Below, piece by piece: positions 26,491 to 34,816 of a stretch of 64,000 nucleotides of DNA. The position numbers were made by a program, and so were the translations under genes. The DNA comes from Betaproteobacteria bacterium (GTDB taxonomy: Bacteria > Pseudomonadota > Gammaproteobacteria > Burkholderiales > Ga0077523), in assembly GCA_016713305.1 (NCBI GenBank), contig JADJPK010000004.1, positions 124,001-188,000 on the forward strand, given 5' to 3'. How positions within the stretch are numbered: position 1 is the first letter of the stretch; the number at the start of each line of letters is the position of its first letter. The notes below the pieces were generated by a model. That model was given only the letters and a program-made list of their open reading frames with translations. It searched no databases and was not told the origin of the DNA.

Positions 26491-26553
26491 GGCGAAGTGG
26501 TACGTGCCGGCGAAGTCCGCGAAGGAGACACGGTCCATCTGATGGACTGACAG

Positions 26554-26575
26554 GGACACCGGCAGACCGGTGTCC
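26554..26575 (+). terminator. Hairpin after the MOSC gene
   Basis: Perfect nine-base-pair inverted repeat GGACACCGG / CCGGTGTCC with loop CAGA, starting three bases after the TGA at 26550. It has no U tract. Its position supports 26550 as the original end of the MOSC gene. The remaining 330 bp up to the PEP-CTERM gene at 26908 show no gene. Confidence 0.5.
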
Positions 26576-26907
26576 TCCATCGACGGCTCACGGGGACGGC
26601 AGCACGTTGCCGTCCGTGATGACCGCTCACGGCGACATCGGCAAACCTCTGGCGCCGGCCGCTCTGGCGCCAGCCGATATGACAGCAGTAATATTCCGCA
26701 GGCAATCTGCGAAAGCTTAGACTTGTTCCGCGACTCGTAAAGGCCCGCGAGAGGCCTGCATCTCGTCCCACTCGATTCAGCCGTTCTCCCATTCCAAGCG
26801 GTATCCGATAACGCCGGCGAGCCCGCCGTTTCTGCACGCCGGCGAAACGATAGACCCAGGAAGGGCGCGGCGAGAGCCGTGCCGCTCCGACGAACCCAGG
26901 AGACATC

Positions 26908-27767
26908 ATGCTGCTCGACCGTCCGTTCCACCGGCTCTTTCCCGCCTTGTCCATGCTCGCCACGCTGTCGGCCGGCCCCGCCTTCGCCCTGTCGCTCGAC
27001 GACACGGTCGCCATCGAAGCCCGCGGCCGCGTGGACATCGACGGCGTCGGTCCGACTCCCCGGCAAAGCTGCCGTTGCTTCAGAACGAAACAACGCCTCC
27101 CTTCGCCCGTTCGGTCGTGACCGTCGCGGACTCGGATGACCCCGCCAACCCCGACGACGTGGAGTTCGCCTATTTCGCGTCGGCGGATATCGGCAATCTC
27201 GAGTTGAAGGTCACCGGCAAGCTGGTCAACTCGAGGGGCACGGACATGTTCGGCCAGGGAGTGCCCATCCTGCAGAGCGTGGCCGAAGCGCGCGACATCG
27301 TGACCCTGTCGACCGCCAGGACCGATCCCTTCGACGTGACGCTGAATCTGGTCGTCCACGGAGACATGAATTTCGGCGCGAACAGCCAGGTGGCGGCGAA
27401 CAGCCTCATCATCCTGGATGTGGCCGGACCTAGCCTGAACGTTTCCGATTCCGGGCGCTACACCACCAGCGGCGCGATCTCCGACACCCTGTCGGTGACC
27501 CGGACGGTATCCGGTCCCACCGTGGTGCTGGAAATCCAGACCCTGCTGTCCTTCAACGTCTTCAAGGCTGCGGCCGGCGATACGGTGACGGGCGACCTCG
27601 GCAACACGGCATTCATTCAGCTCATCCTGCCCGAGGACGTCGCGATCGAGAGTTCTTCCTCGGGCACATTCGGAGTGCCCATCCCGGTGCCCGAGCCCGG
27701 AACGATGGCACTGGGCGCCCTGGGACTGCTGGCGGTGGCAGCGGCCTCGCGGCGCAGAAGGCGCTGA
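26908..27767 (+). pseudogene. PEP-CTERM sorting domain protein, single-base frameshift
   Basis: A secreted protein with an N-terminal signal (LFPALSMLATLSAGPAFA) and a C-terminal PEP-CTERM tail (PVPEPGTMALGALGLLAVAA then SRRRRR), the sorting signal cut by exosortase. The frame breaks around 27057-27061 (ACTCCCCGG). The upstream frame ends VDIDGVGPTP and the next continues AKLPLLQNETTPPFARSVVT. One extra C in the CCCC run joins them into about 286 residues. The ATG at 26908 has AGGAGA just upstream. The central region is beta-rich with no recognised domain. Confidence 0.8.
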
Positions 27768-27927
27768 CCGACAAGGCAGAGTCGGGAACGGTCCGCGCCG
27801 GCAGCCGGAGGGCGCCGAAGTGCTGGCAGCCTCCGGCCATCTTCTTTCAGCCTCGCGGCGTCATCGCTCGCCCGGCCTGGGGCGAAAGCGGCCCCTGGGT
27901 CAGTGCATGAGAACGAACCTCACACCG

Positions 27928-29091
27928 TCAGGGCAGCGGCGCGGCCGCCTCCGGCCACCCGATGCTCGGCGGGTGGCCGCGAAAGTTCTCCAGCCACCAG
28001 CGCCAGTCTTCCGGCACCAGCGAGAACGGATTGGGGTGCCCCAGCTCACGCGCCGCCCATACGGGCCAGTGCGGGTTGGCCAGAGCGGGGCGCCCGACCA
28101 TCACCACGTCGACGAGTTCTTCGCGAACGATGCGGTCGGCAACGCGAGGCTCGCCCAGGTTCCAGCTGGTCATCACGGGCAAACCCACTTCACGCTTCAC
28201 GCGGCTTGCACGCTCCACCATGAATGCAGGCCGCTTCATGGGAGGGTCCACCATCGCGTCGGTGTTGAAACCGAGCGAGACATCGGCCATGTCCAGGCCG
28301 TGGTCCTTCATCATGGCGATGGCGGCAAGGGAGTCCTCGAACTGGATGCCCTCCGGATTCAGGTCGTCGGAGCCCAGACGCATCGTGAGCGGGTAGCGAT
28401 CGGGCCACACCTCGCGCACCGCATCGAGCGCCTCCAACAGGAACCGTGCACGGTTCTCCACGCTGCCGCCGTACCGGTCCGTCCGCTTGTTGGCGATCGG
28501 CGAGAAGAAGCTGGAGGCGAGGTAGCCGTGGGCGAAGTGCATCTCCAGCCACTGGTACCCGGCGTCGAGCGCACGCACGGCAGCGTCCGCATATGCCCGA
28601 TGCAATGAGTGAATCTCGTCGACCGTGAGCGCATGGACGGGGTGCGTGTGCCCCGCGAATCCGTACGGCACGGGTGACGGAGCGACGCACGTCCAGCCAT
28701 CCGGGTGGTCAGGCGGCAACTGCTTCTTGGTTCCATCGGCGTTCACGCCCTTGTGCGGCGGCAGCTGACTGCCCTTGCGGCCCGTGTGCCCAAGCTGGAT
28801 CGCCGGCACCGCCCCCATGCGCCTGATCATGGCCGTCACGCGGGCGTGACCTTCGATCTGACTGCCGTCCCAGATACCTGCGCACGACGTCGTGGTGCGG
28901 CCGTCCGGTGTGATCGCCATCTGTTCCCCGAACACGAGCGCAAAGCCGCCGGCGGCACGGGCACCGAGATAGCACACGTGATAGTCGTCGAGCTTGCCAT
29001 CGACCGAGCTGTACATGGTCATCGGCGACATCACGGTGCGGTTGCGAAGGGTGATGCCCTTCAGCGTGAAGGGTGTGAAGAGATTCGGCAT
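27928..29091 (-). CDS. NADH:flavin oxidoreductase, old yellow enzyme family
   Basis: A 387-residue FMN-dependent TIM-barrel ene-reductase. LFTPFTLKGITLRNRTVMSPMTMYSS is the family N-terminus. AIQLGHTGRKG, YADAAVRALDAGYQWLEMHFAHGYLASSFFSPIANKRTD(RYGG) and NRARFLLEALDAVREVW are hallmark motifs; the His-x-x-Asn substrate pair appears here as HFAHGYL, so substrate preference may differ from classical OYE. The C-terminal FMN-phosphate region reads DVVMVGRPALANPHW. The ATG at 29091 (MPNLFTPF) is used rather than the earlier in-frame codon at 29214. Confidence 0.92.
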   Translation of the reverse strand: MPNLFTPFTLKGITLRNRTVMSPMTMYSSVDGKLDDYHVCYLGARAAGGFALVFGEQMAITPDGRTTTSCAGIWDGSQIEGHARVTAMIRRMGAVPAIQLGHTGRKGSQLPPHKGVNADGTKKQLPPDHPDGWTCVAPSPVPYGFAGHTHPVHALTVDEIHSLHRAYADAAVRALDAGYQWLEMHFAHGYLASSFFSPIANKRTDRYGGSVENRARFLLEALDAVREVWPDRYPLTMRLGSDDLNPEGIQFEDSLAAIAMMKDHGLDMADVSLGFNTDAMVDPPMKRPAFMVERASRVKREVGLPVMTSWNLGEPRVADRIVREELVDVVMVGRPALANPHWPVWAARELGHPNPFSLVPEDWRWWLENFRGHPPSIGWPEAAAPLP

Positions 29092-29149
29092 GAGGTTCCC
29101 TGGACTGAATGGAGTGCTCCCGGGCACCGGTCCCGACCGGCCGGTGCTC

Positions 29150-30841
29150 TTATCGGGTATCGGATCCGTTCTTCTCCCGCACTGCGTGCTCTCCTTCCCG
29201 GATCCGTTCGACATGCGCGATCAGCGATCGCATCGCAACGGGCCACAGCTTGCGCGGCACGTCGTCGTACGCGTGCGGCAGCCAGTCGTCCGGCGTGCCG
29301 CCCGGAAGTTTCCGCATCACGGACAAGATCTTCGCCTCGCGGCGCAGGCGGTGCGCCCTGAGTCTGCGGATCGCGTCCGGTGCGTCGTGCACCTGTCCCG
29401 GCTCATTGCCGAGCACGTGGCCGTGCGCGGGCAACAGGAAGCCCACCCCTTCCCGCTCGCACAAGGCGATCAACCGGTCGAGCGACTCGAGGTAGGCAGT
29501 CATGTTGCCGTCGGGCGGATCGATCACGGGCGTGGTGCCGTTCAGCACATGATCGCCGGTGAACAGCAACCGGTCTTCCTCCAGCAGAAAGCACAGGTGG
29601 TTGGCCGCATGCCCCGGCGTGTGCACCGCACGGAGGGTGTGCCGATGTTCGGATTCGCCCACGACGATGCGTTCCCCGTCGGCCAATTCTCGATCGGGCA
29701 CGAATGCGCTGTGCGAAGCCGCCGTGGGCAGTGAAGCCATGCCGAGGAGGGGAGGCCGCCGGCCACCTCTGTCGCACATCTCCTGCAGGATTCGCGCGCC
29801 TGGCGAGTGGTCGGGATGCGAATGGGTGCAGACGATGAACCGGATGTCGCCGTGCGCCGCTTCATGCAGTCGCCGCTGATGTTCGGGCGACACCGGACCC
29901 GGATCGATCGCGATGAAACCCGTCTGCGCATCGCCGACCAGATAGCTGTTCGTACCCGGTCCGGTCATCATGCCCGGATTGCTGCACGTGAGCCGCGCCA
30001 CGTTGCGTAACAACGGAACGGCCTTGTCGCATTGCCAGTCCAGGTGATGAAGCATCTGCCCGTCGGGACAGACGAGCGCCAGTTCGCCGAACGGCAATTC
30101 GTGCTCCATGAAGCGCTGATCCTGCCCGCGAACGAAGGCTCCCCGGGGACAGCTCACGAACCAGGGCTGCTCGCCGGCGCACTCCGCGAGCACATCTTCT
30201 ATGCACGCGTAGGTTGCCAGGCGTTCGAGGGTCCGGATGGTCGGAAAGATCATGAAGAACTGCCCGGCGCGATGACGCTCGAGCGCCTCGGGCGGCCGCA
30301 CCCAGACCGGCTCGAACTGCTCCTGGCCATCGGCCTCCGGATGCTGCCCCTCCGGCATGCGGGCCACGAGAAAGGAAACGTCGAAGCGCTTGGGCAGATC
30401 CCGGTCGGTGATCCAGTGCGTGAGCAGGAACACTTCGTCGGCGGCGAGCACCAGCCGGCGCGCGAGGCATTGTTCGAAGAACGGTCCGCGGCGATCCAGG
30501 ACGGCCACGTCCTCCGCGTCCGCGTGGCGGCCGTCCGCACGGCGGGCGAGCAGAACGCCCAGTTCTTCGAAGCTCTCGCGGATCGCCGCGATCGCCTGCG
30601 TCAGCCGGGAATCCTCCTGCGTGGCGCGGCGCCTCGCATGAACGTGCGCGGCAGCATCCGCGGCGTCGATGGCACCGCCGGGAAAGACAAAGGCGCCCGG
30701 AGCAAAGCTCGCCGTCGGGGAACGGCGGGTCATCAGGACCTCGAGGCCGTTCGCGCCGTCTCTGATGAGCAGAACCGTGGCCGCGGGTCGCGGGGTGACG
30801 GGTGCACGGAAGGCGTGCAGGCGTTGGGCAGGTCGGACCAT
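29150..30841 (-). CDS. Nudix hydrolase fused to metallo-beta-lactamase-fold hydrolase
   Basis: A 563-residue fusion. The N-terminal 230 residues are Nudix-like (ATVLLIRDGANGLEVLMTRRS, FPGGAIDAAD, AAIRESFEELGVLLA, which has the REx2EExG core). From about residue 285 an MBL domain of the LACTB2/glyoxalase II type follows (MTGPGTNSYLVGD, VCTHSHPDHSPGA for THxHxDH, VHTPGHAANHLCF, FTGDHVLNG, LPAHGHVLGN), ending with a winged-helix-like LACTB2 C-terminus (LRREAKILSVMRKLPGG). Such a pairing could act on CoA-linked or nucleotide-linked esters; the true substrate is unknown. It lies 58 bp before the old yellow enzyme gene on the same strand. Confidence 0.87.
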   Translation of the reverse strand: MVRPAQRLHAFRAPVTPRPAATVLLIRDGANGLEVLMTRRSPTASFAPGAFVFPGGAIDAADAAAHVHARRRATQEDSRLTQAIAAIRESFEELGVLLARRADGRHADAEDVAVLDRRGPFFEQCLARRLVLAADEVFLLTHWITDRDLPKRFDVSFLVARMPEGQHPEADGQEQFEPVWVRPPEALERHRAGQFFMIFPTIRTLERLATYACIEDVLAECAGEQPWFVSCPRGAFVRGQDQRFMEHELPFGELALVCPDGQMLHHLDWQCDKAVPLLRNVARLTCSNPGMMTGPGTNSYLVGDAQTGFIAIDPGPVSPEHQRRLHEAAHGDIRFIVCTHSHPDHSPGARILQEMCDRGGRRPPLLGMASLPTAASHSAFVPDRELADGERIVVGESEHRHTLRAVHTPGHAANHLCFLLEEDRLLFTGDHVLNGTTPVIDPPDGNMTAYLESLDRLIALCEREGVGFLLPAHGHVLGNEPGQVHDAPDAIRRLRAHRLRREAKILSVMRKLPGGTPDDWLPHAYDDVPRKLWPVAMRSLIAHVERIREGEHAVREKNGSDTR

Positions 30842-30936
30842 GGCGAATTATCGCCCGGCCGACCGAGGATGTGGTCTGCGACAAGCCTGGTACGTCGGGC
30901 CGGGCGTTGACAGACGCCCAGCGGGCAAGGCGACGC

Positions 30937-31461
30937 CTAGACGCGACGGCGTCGCACCGAGAGCCCTCCCGCTCCGGCGGCAAGAGCCACCAGTGCGAGC
31001 GCTCCAGGTTCCGGAACCGACGGTACCGGAGCCGACAGAGTGATGTCCCCGCGCCAGCTGCCGCTGTAGAGGATGTCGATGGGCGGGAACCCGAGAATCC
31101 CGTCGACGACATTGAACGGCGGAACGTTAGGGGGAACAGAGGGTGTCACGACCGTGACCTGGACCGCCGCGAACTCCTGCGTCAGGTCTTCGAACTGGAA
31201 GCTGGGTGAGAGCCCTGCGATTGTGAAGGCCGCAGTGAACAGAAATCCGGTGTCGTCGAAGTCGATCGACATGTTTCCACCCAGGTTGAATTCCACACCC
31301 GGTCCCACCACGGCACTGGCCTGAGAACATGCGAGCCCGTAATAGGGGGACGCACCTCCGCCAGCGCACGTGACCGTGTGCCCGAGCAACCCCGCGCCTG
31401 CAGGCCCGGAAACGGACGATAGCGCGAGCGCCGTGACAGCCGCAGACAGGAACTTCCTCAT
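30937..31461 (-). CDS. PEP-CTERM sorting domain protein
   Basis: A 174-residue secreted protein. It has an N-terminal signal (MRKFLSAAVTALALSSVSGPAGAG), a beta-rich centre with two cysteines (TVTCAGGGASPYYGLACSQA), and a PEP-CTERM tail (VPEPGALALVALAAGAGGLS then VRRRRV). The stop lies within an 8-bp hairpin (30930-30955). AAGGAGACCCATC precedes the ATG. The mature function is unknown. It starts about 250 bp from the hydratase gene, in a stretch that holds no other gene. Confidence 0.87.
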   Translation of the reverse strand: MRKFLSAAVTALALSSVSGPAGAGLLGHTVTCAGGGASPYYGLACSQASAVVGPGVEFNLGGNMSIDFDDTGFLFTAAFTIAGLSPSFQFEDLTQEFAAVQVTVVTPSVPPNVPPFNVVDGILGFPPIDILYSGSWRGDITLSAPVPSVPEPGALALVALAAGAGGLSVRRRRV

Positions 31462-31709
31462 GATGGGTCTCCTTGAAGGATCATTGTTGACTGCTCGAAC
31501 GGCATGAGCAAACTACCAGTGCGCAATGACAAGAATCAAGCGTTGCATGCAAATGAGCCCGGTCCGTTCGATAGCAGTGCGTCGAACAGTACCTTGCTGC
31601 AAGACCGAGAATTTCCCCGCAGCACTGGATGGGACCTCGGGATCCGCGGATGGGGGAGCTTCTCCGTTGCATCCGCGGGAAACGACCGGACCTCTACGGT
31701 GCCCGGGCC

Positions 31710-32525
31710 TCAGGCCTGGAAGGTCACGGCCAGTCCCTCAAGACCGACGCCCCGGATCTCCGACCGCCACGTCTCTCCCGCTCGAATCGGGTGTGCGGCA
31801 GTGATCGTTCCGGTCGTGACCATCTCGCCTCCCTGCAACGGCTCGAAGCCGGGTTGGCGTGCCAGCACCGACAACAGATGGACGATGGCAGCCAGGGGAC
31901 TGCCCAGAACGTTCGATCCGCACCCGCTCTCCACGAATCGCCCGTTGCAGGACAGATCGAGCGTGAAAGACTGCAGCGCGTCGGCCACGCCACTCCCCAG
32001 AGCCGCCAGCGGCTGCCGCGGCCCCACCAGAAGCGTTCCATGCAGCGCCCAGTCGGCCACCGTGTCGGGCGCCTGGAAGCGCCAGCCGGGGTAGTGCGAC
32101 TGCACGATCTCGAAGCCGTGGGCCACCCATTCGATCGAATCCAGCACGCCTGCGACCCCGCCGTGGATGGGGGGCGAGGAAAGGAAGCCCAGGACGATCT
32201 CGGGTTCGATCTTCGGTTCGGCGTACCGGCTCAGCGAACACTCTGCCGCCGTACCGTCCAGTTGCCGGACCGTCCTGTCGTAGATGTTCGCCCAGACCGG
32301 TTCCCGCACTCCGTACCGCTCCCACATGTCCGGATTGGAGAAGCCGATCTTCCGGCCGACGGGTCGGGCGCCTTCGGCCAATCGTGCCCGATGCACGAGC
32401 CTCGCGACCTCGTACGCAGCCGGGAGGTCGAAGGCGGGAAAGCGGGCCGTGACAGGCTCGACCTGTCGACCGGCGTCCTGCGCGCTCTTCATTTCTGCCG
32501 CGATCGCCTGAAGATCCGGAGTCAT
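31710..32525 (-). CDS. 2-keto-4-pentenoate hydratase (MhpD-like)
   Basis: A 271-residue protein of the FAH/MhpD superfamily that hydrates 2-hydroxypentadienoate in meta-cleavage pathways, or acts on a related 2-oxo acid. ARPVGRKIGFSN, the metal-ligand segment AEPKIEPEIVLGF, HGFEIVQSHYPGWRF, HGTLLVGP and GEMVTTGTITAAHPIRAGE are family motifs. No other meta-pathway genes are beside it. The ATG at 32525 is chosen over 32534 without strong evidence. Confidence 0.88.
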   Translation of the reverse strand: MTPDLQAIAAEMKSAQDAGRQVEPVTARFPAFDLPAAYEVARLVHRARLAEGARPVGRKIGFSNPDMWERYGVREPVWANIYDRTVRQLDGTAAECSLSRYAEPKIEPEIVLGFLSSPPIHGGVAGVLDSIEWVAHGFEIVQSHYPGWRFQAPDTVADWALHGTLLVGPRQPLAALGSGVADALQSFTLDLSCNGRFVESGCGSNVLGSPLAAIVHLLSVLARQPGFEPLQGGEMVTTGTITAAHPIRAGETWRSEIRGVGLEGLAVTFQA

Positions 32526-32730
32526 GGGGTTCAAGGGCTCGCGCCCGGTGATCGCAGTGGGGACGGAAGTGTACCGGCCGGCGTCGGAAAATCTTCCATC
32601 GTGAGCGCCTCCTGGCGCGTTCTTCCCGCTGTGACTTCGTTCGCCCGATTCTTGCAGCGACGCTGCGGCCCGGCGTTACCCCCAGGATGACGTCCGCGAC
32701 GAGTCCAACAAGTCCAAGGAGACACGATCG

Positions 32731-33333
32731 ATGAAGCCTTCTCGCCAAACCAATGCATTGACTGCCGGCGTGCTGGCCCTGATTGCCTCTGGGAGCGTGC
32801 ACGCCGCCTCGATCATGGGTCCGACGCAGATCACCGCCACCACCGATCTGCCCCTCTACGCTCCAGCGTATCCCGTATCTGCCCTGGTCGACGGGATCAC
32901 CGCGGAGAACAACGCCCTGAACGGCTTCGCCGCGAACGTCGGTTCAGGTCTCGTCACGCTCACCTTCGACCAGGCGTACGACCTCTCGTCGTTCGTGCTC
33001 TGGAATGACGTGAACGTCTTCATGGAAGGGATCAAGGACTTCAAGCTGCACTTCTACGACGCCGGTGGCGATCTGATCTCCTCGACGTCCACCCTCACGG
33101 GACCGATCGGTCAATTGCTTCCCCAGACCTACACGTTCGATTCCACTGTCCTGGGCGTGAAGTCGGTCGGTCTGGATGTCGCCAGTTCCAACATCGGTGT
33201 CGTCACCCACATCGAGATCCGCGAATTGGCGTTCAACGGAGTGCCCGCGGTGCCGGAACCCGAAACCTGGGCGATGCTGGCGGCCGGTCTGGGTCTGATG
33301 GGCATCACCGTGCGTCGCCAGCGGAAGGGCTGA
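32731..33333 (+). CDS. PEP-CTERM sorting domain protein, discoidin-like
   Basis: A 200-residue secreted protein. After a signal peptide (ALTAGVLALIASGSVHAAS) the centre (NNALNGFAANVGSGLVTLTF, LSSFVLWNDVNVFMEGIKDF, VLGVKSVGLDVASSNIGVVT, HIEIRELAF) resembles an F5/8-type C (discoidin) jelly-roll, a carbohydrate-binding fold. It ends VPEPETWAMLAAGLGLMGIT then VRRQRKG, the PEP-CTERM signal. AAGGAGA precedes the ATG. It is transcribed divergently from the hydratase gene. Confidence 0.87.
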   Translation: MKPSRQTNALTAGVLALIASGSVHAASIMGPTQITATTDLPLYAPAYPVSALVDGITAENNALNGFAANVGSGLVTLTFDQAYDLSSFVLWNDVNVFMEGIKDFKLHFYDAGGDLISSTSTLTGPIGQLLPQTYTFDSTVLGVKSVGLDVASSNIGVVTHIEIRELAFNGVPAVPEPETWAMLAAGLGLMGITVRRQRKG

Positions 33334-33775
33334 CCCTCCGGCGAGGAGACACCGGCCGGTCCGCGGTTCCTCCGCGACGATCGGCTGGACTCAGCTTCCC
33401 TTCGTCGAACGGCTCCGCTCCAGGACGGGGGGTGCTCTAGATCGTTGCACGTCACGCCGGTCCGGCTTCCGGCTCGAAGGATGTGGACATACGCCGGCAA
33501 GACGGCCGCTCCTCTTCGGGCAGCGACTCCTCCTCCCTGTCTGTGAGGCACTTCCGCCTCATCCAACGCGCGTCGTCTGTGACTCTCGTACGCAATATCG
33601 CGTAGCGGAACGGCAGACACATGGGAGTGCGGGATTCGGCAACCCGGACTTATGGTATTAATTACATCCATCCGAAAGTCTCGCCGGCCCGCTGCGCCAC
33701 CAACAAGAACATGCCGCTCAGCACACACTTCGTTTCTTGCCGCACCCGCAGTATCGCCCGTTACCCCGAATAGCG
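33334..33775. other. Non-coding interval before the B12-binding protein gene
   Basis: No frame here looks coding. A short AT-rich patch around 33650-33668 (TATGGTATTAATTACAT) contrasts with the GC-rich surroundings and may hold the promoter of the downstream B12-binding/GGDEF-EAL pair, but I see no clear -35/-10 pair. Confidence 0.4.
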
Positions 33776-34816
33776 ATGCTCATCCAGTCGGCGCGAGAAC
33801 TGGTGGCGCACAAGGCCGATGTCGCTGCCGCCGCGCGCCTCCGGCTGCCGGCCGAATGGTTCCGCAGCGACGGCAGCGAACGGCTGGAGCTGGTCTTCGA
33901 TCTCCAGATGCATCTGGCCTTTCTCGGGGAAGCCGTACGGCTCCAGGAGCCGAGGCTGTTCACGGAGTATGCGATCTGGACATCGCACCTCCTGCAGACC
34001 GCGGGGGGTAATCCGGAACGTATCCAGGCCTGCTTCGACGCCATCGGCGTCCGGCTCGGCGAATCCTGCGAGGGAGAATGGGTGCGGACCGCACTGCAGA
34101 TTCTTGCGGCCGCGCGCGAAGCAGTGCTCCACGCACCACCGCCTACCGCCACGTACTTCGAGGACGGCAACGCCCACAAGGCGCTGAGCCAGGCGTTTCT
34201 CGATGCCTGCCTGCACATGCAGCGTTCCAAGGCGCTCTCCACCATCCAGCAGGCCGTCGATCAGGGCGTTCCCCTGCCCGTCATCTACGTCGACGTGATC
34301 ACGCCGGCCATGCGGGAGCTGGGACGTCTCTGGCATCTCAGCCAGGTCACGGTGGGCCAGGAGCACTACTGCACGGCGGTTGCCCAGATGGTCATGGCGC
34401 AACTCTTCCCCGCCATTTTCGACGGCGGCCGGATCAGCAAGGGCTGCGTCGTCTCGGCCTGCGTGGCCGGAGAACTCCACGAGATCGGCGCCCGCATGGT
34501 GGCCGACATGTTCGAGATGAACGGGTGGGACACCATCTTCCTCGGCGCCGACGTTCCGCGCCAATCGGTCATCGACGTGATCGTGGAAAACAGGGCGGAC
34601 GTGCTGGCGATCTCGACCACGCTCGGCGCGAACCTCGGCCACGCGAGCGATCTCATCGATGCCGTGAGAGCGGAACCTGCGTGCAATGGGGTGAAGGTGA
34701 TGGTGGGCGGAGCGGCATTCGGCGTGGATCCCCAGTTGTGGAAGCGCGTCGGCGCGGACGGCTGGGCCCCGGACGCACCTGCGGCGCTCGTGCTCGTCAA
34801 TCAGTGGAGGAGTTAG
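33776..34816 (+). CDS. Cobalamin-binding protein with CarH-type photoreceptor residues
   Basis: A 346-residue protein with no DNA-binding or membrane domain. Residues 1-130 are helical and unassigned. Residues 135-215 are the B12-binding helical cap domain: LWHLSQVTVGQEHY places Trp186, His187, Val193, Glu196 and His197 with the same spacing as Trp131, His132, Val138, Glu141 and His142 of CarH. Residues 222-346 are the Rossmann-like B12 domain: GELHEIG (His235, in place of DxHxxG), GWDTIFLGADVP, LAISTTLGAN and VKVMVGGAAF. The fit suggests an adenosylcobalamin light or cobalamin sensor without the MerR domain. I start at the ATG at 33776; the frame is open to a TTG at 33737. Its stop abuts the next ATG, which encodes a c-di-GMP enzyme. 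Confidence 0.88.
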   Translation: MLIQSARELVAHKADVAAAARLRLPAEWFRSDGSERLELVFDLQMHLAFLGEAVRLQEPRLFTEYAIWTSHLLQTAGGNPERIQACFDAIGVRLGESCEGEWVRTALQILAAAREAVLHAPPPTATYFEDGNAHKALSQAFLDACLHMQRSKALSTIQQAVDQGVPLPVIYVDVITPAMRELGRLWHLSQVTVGQEHYCTAVAQMVMAQLFPAIFDGGRISKGCVVSACVAGELHEIGARMVADMFEMNGWDTIFLGADVPRQSVIDVIVENRADVLAISTTLGANLGHASDLIDAVRAEPACNGVKVMVGGAAFGVDPQLWKRVGADGWAPDAPAALVLVNQWRS

